Positions 48,201 through 58,650 of a DNA stretch of 64,000 nt are shown in pieces (the first letter of the stretch is position 1; every line of letters starts with the position of its first letter). The notes under the pieces are model-generated. The model searched no databases. It was not told the DNA's origin and worked only from the letters and a program-made list of their open reading frames with translations. Source of the DNA: Acridotheres tristis (lineage: Eukaryota > Chordata > Aves > Passeriformes > Sturnidae); NCBI GenBank assembly GCA_037013685.1, contig CM072892.1:19659501-19723500 (forward strand), given 5' to 3'. Both the position numbers and the translations under genes were made by a program.

Positions 48201-49212
48201 TTATGACAGAGGTAATATACGAAAAATATTTTGTGAAGGCCTTCAAAGATCAAGTACCTGATCTTTGTCCTTGCTTGGGTGTGCCACACTGCTCCCCCAC
48301 TGCTCCAGTGTACCCCCTCCACAGTTTGCCAACAGGTAGGTAGGTGTTCTCTCACACTGAGCCTGGGCCTGACACAGTGGCTGCTCACCTCAGTTCTGTG
48401 ATAAGGATTCTCTCATCATGCAAACAACCTTTTGTCAGTGCTCCCTTAAGTGTTTTATTTATTTATTTATTCATTCATTCATTCATATGTAAATAAAGAG
48501 CTAATAACTACCTGTTGTATAGAAATCAGTTTATAAATAAAAACACAGTTGCACAGAAGGATTTAGTATTTCTTACTAAGAGGTATTCCTAAGTGTAAGC
48601 AGGGAAAGGACCACAATGGAATCAGTGCTATGCTCTTCCTTAGAGCCACCAGAACCCAACGTGAGACAGATGTCTCCATCAAAACCCACAGAAACATGAA
48701 AACTTAATATTTGGAAGAACACAAATCCATCCAATCTCAAAGAAAAGGCTCTGACTTCTAACTGAAAGGCTATTTCTGCAGCTGAGGGTCAAGGGCATGC
48801 AGCTGAGCAGTCTGGATCCCTCCCACTAAAAGACTTAACACTATGCACTGCTAAGGACACAGTGAAATTGAGACTGATGATTGTCTGCTAACTCCACTGA
48901 CTCAGTGACAGCACACTTGAAATTTTTATTACCCGTTTCCTGGTACATTAACTGGGCTGACTTACACTCCAAACTGCCATAGCAGTCAGAAATGTTCTTC
49001 TCATGGCCATTACAAACAGTTGCATTGAATTCTTGCTCATTATTCCTTGTGAAAGAAAACTACTATGCCCGGATTATTGCAAATCTGTCTCCATTAAAGC
49101 AGTTTTGTGTTAGTCACTGTCTGTGGTAGTGGATATGCTGTAGTTCTCCAAACAGCTCTATAAAAATCTCCATGGAAATAAGGGTCCTTAGCAGTGGGAG
49201 AATGTGACCTGT
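42238..49212. other. Long non-coding spacer, no gene recognised
   Basis: About 7 kb of AT-rich sequence. Frames include 44785-45003 (+, 72 codons), 47082-47273 (+, acidic) opposite a hydrophobic minus-strand frame at 46944-47177, and 47780-48100 (+, 106 codons, basic with seven cysteines). None matches a family known to me. The interval 46.9-48.1 kb reads as purine-rich on the plus strand and might be an unrecognised old repeat. An 8-base G run lies at 44749-44756. Confidence 0.45.
48454..48486. repeat. Compound (TTTA)n-(TTCA)n microsatellite
   Basis: Tetranucleotide units change mid-way from TTTA to TTCA, giving about 33 bases in total. Uninterrupted units within each half suggest ongoing length variation. 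Confidence 0.9.
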
Positions 49213-49270
49213 ACAGAGCTCTGTCCCACATAACCTTCTTGCTGTGTGAGCATGGGATAAGTAACCTCAG
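49213..49270 (+). mobile_element. Weak candidate MIR-type SINE relic
   Basis: The string 'gctctgtcccacataaccttcttgctgtgtgagcatgggataagtaacct' (49218-49267) follows the MIR order GGCTCTGCCAC-..-TAGCTGTGTGACCTTGGGCAAGTTACTTAACCT. No B-box block was seen to the left. The similarity is limited to this core. Confidence 0.35.
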
Positions 49271-50897
49271 ACAGCAGTCTGGAAGCTCTCTTCTCAGTAA
49301 GTCGTATTAAGCATATTCACCTTAGCAGTGAGGCCTACAGGAAGCCAGTGTGTTCAGGAGATGATGTATTGTTATCTCCTGGGAATAAATGGAGACTGAA
49401 AATCTCAAGAAAAAAATTGATTAGATGCAGAAAGCATGAAAGTGCAGTCAGTATCACAAGTGCCTCCAAGAATTTCCTAAGGCAGGCTTAGTTTCTCATA
49501 GAAGCTGCTTTCTATAGATTCAATATGACAGTCTTGTGTGTATGCTATTTTTCCACTGCACTGTGTTCTGACTCAAAGAGGTGACATGATGTCAACATAA
49601 ATCTTCTAGAAGCTGTGTTTCTGGCTTTGATCCCTGACATCCTGACCAGAAAAACCAGAAGCTTCACACCTGCATTTCCTCCCTAAGCAGTGTGGTTATC
49701 TTATTTACAGTAACAGATCAAATTAGGAGGATACAAATACTTAGTTATACTGAGTGTCATGTAGAAGTGATCAAAGAGTACTATGTGTCAACATTTCATA
49801 TGATAAGGATGTTGCATAGGAAAGGATTCCCTGCTGTTTTAAAGTGAAAAGTTCCACGAAGTAGAAAAACTTTCTTTGTTTTCAAATAACCATAGTATAA
49901 ATACAAACCTTGTCTTCACTTTCTTTTTTCAATGAAGTAAGAGAAACCCTATAATGAATTCAAAAATGTCATTTTCTTGCTAGAGACCTAAATCCTGAAA
50001 GGGACAATCATGACAGAGAGCCCAAAAAAGGAGGCATTCCCCTCAAAAGAATCAAATGTCTTTTAAATCACTAGTGCTTTGATAAGACTGGCTGGTAATG
50101 CAGTTGTAAGAGAAGTTGCTCTGCACCTTGCACTTTTATTATCTTATTTCTGTATTTTGCACATATTGATACCTGAGACTTTTCAATTTCAGTTTCAATT
50201 TCTAGAGACCTCAAATCCCTTAGGCTTTCTAGAGGATAAAATATAGAGTGATGTTTTTTACATTATGAGTTTTTCTGAGTACTCCTGCCAGTAAGAACAC
50301 TCATTTGCTAGCAAATCAAGATTTCAGGATCTAGGCACCTGTTTCCTTATAATTTCTTAAAAGTGTTGTCTCTTTTCACCCACAGACATAACTGTTTCCC
50401 TATTTCCATCATCATATCACAGTCAAGCTGCTGCACAGACAGGCTGCAAGATTCACCTGATTGCTTCACAATGCTGTTAAAAAGGGTATTCACATTCTGT
50501 CTATTGTCATCTCTCAGGAGAAGTATTTTTTATACAAAAAACCGTTTTGTTAGTAAGGAGGAAGAACCATATTCAGAGAGGGTTTCAGGCTACCATGGTG
50601 CACAAATATCCATGTTTCCTTCTACTGCCTTCAATTTATGATTCTTTATTAAACCCATCTGATGAGCCCACATGACTTAGGGTTCAAGGGCTACTTAACG
50701 GAGGTTTTGTCAACCTGCTTGGGAATCATCTAATTAAGAGGTATCTACTTCAAATGTCAATCATATCCCTGTTGGGTTATCTCTGAACTCTTCACAATAT
50801 GGCATCTGCACTGATGCACAAAAACAGTAGCATAGCTGACAGTTGTAACAGATCCTATTTTGAATAGATCCTATGACTTCCTGCATACCTCACTCTA
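49271..50897. other. Non-coding spacer, no gene recognised
   Basis: AT-rich sequence with only one notable frame (50363-50641 +, 92 codons), not recognised. No repeat was recognised up to the CR1 pair. Confidence 0.5.
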
Positions 50898-50976
50898 GGT
50901 GACTCTGCCTGTGCAAGGAATTTGGATTAGGTGATCTTCAGAGGTTCCTTCCAATCCTATTGACTCTGTGATTCTC
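50898..50976 (+). mobile_element. CR1 3'-terminal fragment, plus strand
   Basis: The run 'ggatttg... gattaggtgatcttcagaggttccttccaatcctattg', ending with 'actctgtgattct', is the CR1 3' end in the sense orientation: GGACTAGATGATCTCCAGAGGTCCCTTCCAACC, then ATTCTGTGATTCT tail units. About 80 bp remain. This is the only CR1 piece in the window on the plus strand. Confidence 0.87.
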
Positions 50977-51165
50977 TGCCCATCTCTCCAACCTGTCAGG
51001 TTCCTTCTGAAGGGCAGCATAGAACTGTGAGGTATGGGGCGTTCCTCCCAACTTTGTGACATCAGCAAAGTTACTGAGGAGGTATATGCCCCTTCATCCA
51101 AGTTATTGATGAATAAATTAAACAACACTGGCCTTAGTATTGGACTCTCTAAAACTCCAGCCTAA
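50977..51165 (-). mobile_element. CR1 internal fragment, minus strand
   Basis: The sequence beginning 'ctgcccatctctccaacctgtcaggttccttctga', passing through 'tttgtgacatcagcaaagtta' and 'ccttcatccaagttattgatgaat', and ending near 'ttagtattggactctctaaaactcc', is antisense to an internal part of CR1 ORF2. Family form: CTCTCCAGCCTGTCCAGGTCCCTCTGAATGGC, GTGTCATCAGCAAACTTGCTGAGG, CATTGATGAATATGTTGAACA. It lacks its own 3' end, because the plus-strand CR1 tail abuts it on the left. The 77-codon minus frame at 50895-51128 reads through both pieces and is not a gene. Confidence 0.88.
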
Positions 51166-54119
51166 AATCTGTTTTCTGTCAGGAGTACATAAATGCACTA
51201 TGTGGAGGTAATATGTGAGGAGTCATTCTTTTCATCCAATGCAACCAGTCCAAAGCTTTCCCACAGCCTTCAAACAATTCACATTTCACAGTACAGTCCA
51301 ATGGAGGACATCACACACTTCTGCCCTTGGCTGCATAGTGATTGTTCAGCATCTTCATCTCTGCAGTTATTTTATATTCATGAGAATGCTATTTTTCCAA
51401 CTATCTGCATAATGTCTTGTCTTTTCAACAAAGTAAAAAAAAGTCCCCAGGAGACATGGGAAATACTATTAAAATAATTCCTACAGATCATCTCCTTCTC
51501 TATTACTTTTGCTCCCTTCCCAAACTAGGTGGGGATGGATTTGAATTCTCTTTGTGAAGTACTGAGGAGGAGATTACATACACAGTGCCCACTGCTTCTG
51601 CCAAAGCAACTGTGTGACTTTAGCTGGCTTTGAGTTAAATGTTGACACGTTGTGTCATGCTCAGAGTCCTTGTTCTTACTGCATGATGAAGCGTCATGCT
51701 GAATTTTTACCACTAAGCATATCTGTAACTGGGTGGTGGGATTAGGCAATAAAAAGCACAAACTTCATTCTTCACTCTCCTTCTCCTATAAGGATTTCTA
51801 TTCTTCTGTATGGGCATAGGTCCATATGCATATGAGTGATTTCAGAGCAGATGTCTCTGGAATGAGGATCCTCCCAGGTATGCAAGTGCACACCAGTGAA
51901 AGCAGTGTTTAAAGTAAGCTGTGGGTTTGGGCCAGGGATTCTTCTTGCCACTCCTTGTCTATTTCCTCAGCATTCAGCAGAGTTGTGATTTCTCTTGACT
52001 TGGTACCTATGTTTCTATGCCATGAAGCATACACCAGACACTGTTCTCCTTGGCATCCACTTCGAAATTAAGAGGATGATTAACAGGGAAAATGAAGAGA
52101 GTTTGTTTAGACATATCAACAATAGATTCTGGGGTACCAAGCAGCTTTTGGCTAAATTGTTCTTTGCCTGTCTCCTTTAGTACCTTTGAGTATGCACTGA
52201 GCACCTTCATCATACTTTGGCAGTTGCTCAGGCATCTTAGTCATTTTCAAACACTAAATATTATTATTAAATAGCAAGTCCTATCTATGCTAACACTCCT
52301 CATTATAGTCCTTAAGAAGACCTGAGTATTTGTAAACTTCAGGAATGAGATACCTAGAACTGTTGGATCAACCTCTTCCATCAGCCCAACCACAAGAGAT
52401 TTTTCTCCAATATTTTCAGGTAGTTAAACCACTCCAGAAAGCCTTGTGAGCAACAGACAATTTTGAATAAAGAATAATGCCATGTATGTATGGGCCTAGT
52501 GAAGTACTGCCAGATACTTCTCACAGTCACACCTGTGAAAGTCCTCCCCATTTTTTCAATCCAGAAAATTGTAAATTTCATGACACAAAGGGACTACTGA
52601 AACCTAGAAAGATTGAGAAATTGTTATCTCTGCCAGTTCTCACACAAGACCCTATTAATGCAGATTAATGTCGTGATAAGCCATTTGTTAACAGCAGTAA
52701 TTGACCAATTGTGAGAAAATATGCTGTATTTAATGAATAACGTCAGAAAGAGTGCACAGAAACTTGCTGGCATTGCTATTCATATTTTTGCTGTCTGTGG
52801 TAGTGAATATTGGTAAATGGTTGCTTCTAACGGCAATTTGCTATCAGAGCCCATTACCCCATGAAACAGAAGAATTGCATTCTGATAAACTACATAAAAA
52901 CAGGAGTTCAAAGTAAACTCATAAGCTTTCTCTACAGCAACCTGTTGTTCCCCAAAGGCTAAAATTTCATACATGATCTCCCTTGCAAGGAGATTCACTG
53001 GTCTAACAGAAGAGCTAGCTTTTTCAAACAGTCCAGCAATTCCTCTGTATTAAGCAAGACTAGAAACAAGATCTTTGGGGCTCTGTGCTCTCTTTTCTTG
53101 AGTCTCTGAAAGTGCTAAAACATAATGTGAAGAGGAAGAAGGAAGAGATAAGTATTTCTGTTAAAAACTCCCCAGTAATTGTCCTATCTCCAAAAGATAA
53201 AATTTCCTTTCAAGCTTGTCCCCAAAACCTAACAAAACGTGCTCCAAAAGATTTTCATTACTTTTATACTCCCTCCCATTCTGACATTTTCCCTGCAATT
53301 GAATGCAACATACAAAAAAGCATTCAGAATTCCTTTCATTGCTTTCTTATCACTTTTCTCTACTCCTATCTGACAGTACATCTTTTTGGAGGTAGAAGTC
53401 TTGAAATGCCATTGAGAAAGAAAAAAGTATAAACAAAATACAAACCCTCCAGTGGTTTGCTTCCACTAATAAAAAGCAAGGACAATAGAGAGGAAGATTA
53501 AAAAAAATGTTATGCTACTAATACAACATCTCTAGTTTTCAAAACTAAATGAAACTTTTAAGTTTGAGGAAAGTTTTGCAAATACACTTTAAAAACTAGC
53601 ATCAACTTTTGGTACTACAAAGACTGTAGTGGCTCTAGAAACAGTCAAAACCAAGCTAGGGCTATGGAAGCGTGTCAGTAGGCAGTGCTCAAGCAGTAGC
53701 CAATCTAGCTAAGGACTCTTAGCTTGTCAATTTTGCAATATTTATATAAGAAAAAATTAATTTATTCAGATATTCCTAATGAAATAAGATTATCACAACT
53801 CCCATCATTAGAGCAGGAATTAAATACTTTATGCCAAAGAATGAAATATTATCATTCCATACTTTTACTGAAATTCGATAACAAAAATCAGCTTCAGCTT
53901 CCCTTTGCCTCCTTTTTTGCAACAATTCTGGAAACAAAATTAATGTCTCATGGGATTCACTAGATTCCAAGAAAGAATTGAGGATTTCTTTTAGAGTATG
54001 CTTATCAAGAAATGTGCAGTGGTATACAGTGGAAATATGGCTCCAAATTAAGACAGTTTAATTCAAGCAAAAAAACTACTCAGCATAATTACAGCCTAAA
54101 TTAAACAAACCAATGTTCC
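51166..54119. other. Non-coding spacer, no gene recognised
   Basis: Frames up to 115 codons (53085-53432 +) show no domain. Several short frames overlap on both strands around 51.2-52.3 kb, as expected of random AT-rich sequence. No repeat was recognised. Confidence 0.5.
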
Positions 54120-54300
54120 CCAGTTAAACTCTAAAAAGTACTTGCTTTAAAATACTTGATTCTGGAGGCATTGCTAATAAATCTTAATATTTCCCAAGGA
54201 ATAATGAATGGCTTATAATTTAATTTTTATTGAGCTATTACAAAGTCCTATTCTAATTAAATGAGGGCATCAATACCAATTCCTCTAAATCAAGATCTGA
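54120..54300. promoter_or_regulatory. Candidate conserved non-coding element (unproven)
   Basis: Unique-looking AT-rich sequence with many TAAT/AATTA cores (around 54174, 54200, 54217-54230 and 54254-54262), no open frame of note and no repeat signature. The texture resembles homeobox-responsive vertebrate enhancers. No alignment was possible. Confidence 0.22.
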
Positions 54301-57300
54301 AAATATAAATAATACATTAAAATAAGTAAATAGATATCATTGTGTTGCTCTGAAAAAAAGGCAAGCCAAGAACACAGAGCAAGAACTAAGGAATTTAGAA
54401 CTAGAGGGAACTTCTGTATGCCTGTCTGTCTCATGTAGATTTGTTCAATATTTTATAATGCCTGCTGTTTTGCATGTATTTCACATCAACAAATTTCCTC
54501 TTCATGTAAGTTTAAGGGTTGACAGCTAAGGTGCCTTCTTTGACCAAAGGGCTTGTGAGAGAACCTTTTCCCTGGGGATGAGATGAAATAAAAGATATAG
54601 AGAGATGAGAGAGGAACATCAGACAAAAGAGCTGCCTCCAAGGGCTCCTCTCTCCATCCTGACAGACCTTCTTCCTGCTGCACCAGGAGTCAGAGACAAA
54701 ACTCCAGCTGCAGTGGGAAAGTGACAGACAGAGCAGGATCTTAGATGTGTGAATATCACATTTTAGGTGTGGGCATGGCAAAGTTAATGGACTGATCACA
54801 TGAAAAATAAATATGGACACTTGTGAATCTTCCTCTTTTCTCTGTAAGATATTAATATTTTTTTTCCTTTACTAGAATTATCTCTAGAGATCTCATTCAA
54901 GCTGGAGATCCACTCTATTAATTATTTATATGGAGAAAATCCTGGAATATTTTACAATTTGAGAACACTAGGTTGAAAAAAGCAAGAAAAAAGTGGTTTT
55001 GTCACATTTTGGGTATCAGTTAATGTCAGAAGATTCCCAGCAGTAGCTCTGGTATTTGCTCGTCCACCTCCCAACAGAAAACTAAGGCATGCTAATTGTA
55101 TAAATGGAATGTGAAGGGTAAAATAAATGGAATGTCAAGGGTAAAAATTTAGAAGAAATCATCCAAGCTCACATGAGAAGCTGTGGAGATAGCAGTAAGT
55201 AAATCCCACTATAATAGCACTAGTTCTTTAGGGCTTCAGAAATACCTCCCTTTCAGGAACAGTTTGGCTTTCATGGTCATTAGAGTGTGCCATTGAGGCC
55301 AAATACTGAATCTGAGTATCTGGTCAGATATACTAAGATTAGGAATCCCAATGGGAGATGATGCTGTGTATTCAAGTAACAGGAGATGCTAAAATATTCT
55401 GTCCTGAAATGAAGCAACAAACATAACAAAATAATGAACAAAAAGGAAAACACACTAAGACTATTTGAAGGAATATTTTTCTCTAACTATTGGCCATTCT
55501 TGGTACATAAAAAGCCAAAAACAATGGTGTCAGTGCATGAACAAGAGACTATGAAAGCTAACTGCAGCAAAGGAGGGGGTAGAGTCCCTGCTCACCATTC
55601 AATGTGTCACTGCTCTGTAAATACAAAGTGTGCCACATTCATGTTAGGGTAGACGTGGAGTGCCCTTCTTCAGAAATATCTGGTGGGTTGAGCCTGTTTT
55701 TTACCTTTTATATACATATTTTTTTGGCTTTGGATTTCTGAAGTAAGTTCCAAAAGCTTCTGCAATATTCTATGTTTGAACTGTATTTTGCTTTGGTCTG
55801 AATGTCAGCACATTTCTTGGCATTAATTCTGCCTGTTTATTCTATGTAGATTTGTTCATCCAGTTGGCTTGGTATGTTACAAGGTTACTGGCAGTTGGGG
55901 CTTTTTTATTTAATATTACTAGGTTTTTTATCTCTACAAGTCTCACTTAACAAAACTTTCACCCTTATTTTAAAATGCACAGAGCAATATCCACCAATTA
56001 TTACAGGATCTAGAAGTGACCATGCAGACACCATGGAATAAGTTTAATGAAGGAAATATATTCTTCCAGTGTGGAACTTTCTATCACATTTTGTCTTCTT
56101 TTAGAAGAAAAATGTTTCTGGCCCTTTCCAAAGTCATGTTCTCTGGTAAATTACAGGATGAACACACACATGCACAAGCTCACTGAAAAATAGTCCGCTT
56201 TAAAAAAATAAATCACCTTTGTGTCTAAATACAAGGTACTCCCACAAGAAATAAGAACTAACCCCAGATGCCAGTAAAATCAGAAGCAGGTATCAGAGCA
56301 ACAGCTGTTCACAAAAGGCTTCCCAGACTGCACAACTTCACAGGCACATAAGGCACTTCCCTCAGCAGCTGCAGAGTAAGGATACAAAGTCATCACAAAA
56401 AACCCCACCCCAAATATGCTGGTTAGTGTGGCGTAGGTGTCTACACTTCCTTTTCTCCTGGCTTGTCCCTTCACACCCTGGGTGCTGCATCTGAAATAAA
56501 TCTGTGGTGAAGTGGGGAACCCAAAGCACTACGAAGGAGAAGAGAGTGCACTTTCCCAAGGGACACCAAGCAGAAAATATTCACCCATAGCTGCTGGCAT
56601 GCAGCATCACATTTCTCTTCCTTTCCCATGACCCTGTACAGGTTGCTGAGGTAGCCAGGCAACAGCGCACAGAACCAACCATTTGTTACACAGTGTCAAA
56701 GATGAGGAAGAAGAGAGCCCATGGGAACTATGCAGCAAATGGAAAGTTCACACCGAGTGTATGAGACTGGCTAAGCTAGACCTAAGAAGTGTGGGAAAAG
56801 GCCAGCTGAAAGGTATTCTAACCCCTAAAGACATAGGAAAGGTGTAAGGGAACGTATTGCAGACAACTCATCCCAAAAGTATTGTTGTGGAAACAAAAAG
56901 AATTTATTAAAAGCATTTTAAAACATTTTAAAGATTATTTAGGAAGAAATTTGAACATTTTTAATAGTTCTTGTAAAAAGGGAATAAAAATCAAGTGGTC
57001 AGCCTGCTTTTAAATTATGAGGAAGGAACCATGGGTGGTATTGTTCAAGTTTCTCTGACACTGCAGAACACTCAGGTATGGGAAGCACATCAGGGTTACA
57101 GCTTTTGCTCCCCTCTCGATGTAGGGCTTATGTTGACTGCTGTGAAGTGTGTGGGCTTGAGGCAGGTTTGCTCCCTAGACTTTTATAGACTAAATGTCTC
57201 TTACCAAGTTGTGTGAGAACTGGATGAATTCACTGACCCTGGTGATACATTCCTATTCTATGAATCTGTTTCTTCCTGCAGGGTTGATGAAGATCAAATT

Positions 57301-58006
57301 CAACATTTACAAGGATAATTGCATAAAAGGTAGAACAAGATTTATCACGTCTGGCCATCACATTAAACATGCTTCTGCTATTTTACCTACATACCACAAG
57401 CATGACTTCTTTTGTATTTCTAGTTATTTTGAGTTCCATAATAAATGTCAGGGTTAATACAAAGCAGGCATGTAATACATCCTGAGGTTTCTCCAGGTAG
57501 GTTTTGAGGTGTTAATGTCAGAATGCTCTATTTATCATACATCTCATAAATAATTGTATACGCTGCATTGTAAACCCTAAAGGGAAATTCAGCTTTTATA
57601 AAGAAACTACAAAAAAACTCATGTTTGGAAAATCAACCCATCCATATACACTTCTTTCCTCATAAAATCTCCCAGACATTTTCTAATGTGTTTTAATTAC
57701 AAACTTCTATTCGAGAAAGAAGTGGTTTGTACATTACATATACAGAAAATAGCCACCCACAGAAATTTCTTTTCCCCCTAGACTGAGAGTTTTTCAAATG
57801 CTTGCCAGCAGGTTAAAAAATATTTCTTATAAAGTCAATTTAAATAGTGCCACAAATAGTTATTTCAGTCTAGTCTCCTACAGCATAAACATTTTTTGCC
57901 AGGACAATAGTGCTTAAAACAAATATTCCTGTGTGCTCCATCTACTTTGCACCCTCACTCCTGCAAAATTTCATTTGCAATAGTCTCAATGTGTTCAGCT
58001 CTTATT
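54301..58006. other. Non-coding spacer, no gene recognised
   Basis: Frames up to 102 codons (54512-54820, minus) and a cluster of overlapping minus-strand frames at 56.28-56.66 kb, none recognised. A 23-bp tandem duplication at 55101-55146 is listed separately. Confidence 0.5.
55101..55146 (+). repeat. Tandem duplication, 23-bp unit, two copies
   Basis: Bases 55101-55123 are repeated directly at 55124-55146 with one G-to-C difference. There is no spacer, so this is an exact head-to-tail duplication of the kind left by slippage or microhomology repair. No further copies are seen on either side. Confidence 0.93.
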
Positions 58007-58029
58007 AAAAAAAAAAAAAATAAAAAAAA
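58007..58029. repeat. A-rich run (14 A, T, 8 A)
   Basis: A near-pure A tract directly upstream of the short frame that starts at 58045. Not preceded by a recognisable retrocopy. Confidence 0.9.
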
Positions 58030-58562
58030 TAGATACACATTTCCATGGAGGATCTATCTGTCACATTATGCTTCTTGCTTCTCTTCAGTAATACTGTCCT
58101 TGGAGATGGCACCTGGACAATTTCCCAAGTCCCTGAGAGGTGCTTCTATTTAACTGCAGCAGGAAACACAGACAGAAACAAATTCCAGGTCTTCACTGGA
58201 GCTGCCCCAACCCAAGTTTGTCCCCAGCTCTGCTCTGAAGAAGCTCGCAGCCCCTGCCCATCATGAGGCACAGCTGCACACCCAGGCACTGCCTGCCGAG
58301 CTCAGCCACTGGGACAGGTGCTTCTGCTTTTTCCTTTCCATCAAGTAAATTCGAGTTCCAAACAGATGGACACATAATAGAAGAAGGCAAACAACTGTAA
58401 AGCAATCTAAGGATGGTGACCCATTAACATGACCATCCCCTTCGAACATGCCCTTCATGATTTCCCTGCTACAGAACAGCACAAGTTCTACTTACAAGCT
58501 ACATTTAACCTTTATGAGGCAAGCTTATACCATTATGTCATCTTGCTAAACAAAGGAGGAGC
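58030..58562. other. GC-richer patch with a short signal-peptide-like frame
   Basis: From about 58.08 to 58.33 kb the GC content rises well above the flanks. The plus-strand frame 58045-58266 (73 codons) starts in a reasonable initiation context (CCATGG). It has a hydrophobic stretch at about residues 8-20 and five cysteines afterwards or within it (residues 9, 33, 59, 63 and 71). No known secreted peptide family was recognised, and minus-strand frames cover the same bases. It is described here as a curiosity and not called as a gene. Confidence 0.3.
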
Positions 58563-58650
58563 AATTTTGCAGCTGGAGAAACTGAAGCACTGAAAAGCAA
58601 TGCAATCCATCACAAAGCAAGATCCTGTTGGAAAGACTGGATTCTTCCTT
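58563..58650 (-). mobile_element. Candidate ancient MIR-type SINE relic
   Basis: The string 'attttgcagctggagaaactgaagcactgaaaagcaatgcaa' (58564-58605), followed by 'catcacaaagcaagatcc', follows the minus-strand MIR order ATTTTACAGATGAGGAAACTGAGGCACAGAGAGGTTAAG, then GGTCACACAGC. The first block is the best preserved. The second is weak and the ends are not defined. Confidence 0.42.

Noticed and set aside
54385..54450. 'tagaactagagggaacttct' considered as an old CR1/L3 3' end
   Set aside because: The match is short and the blocks expected to follow are absent.
57225..57265. 'ttcctattctatgaatctg' considered as a plus-strand CR1 tail
   Set aside because: Only about one tail-like unit and no GAGGTCCCTTCCAACC block to its left.
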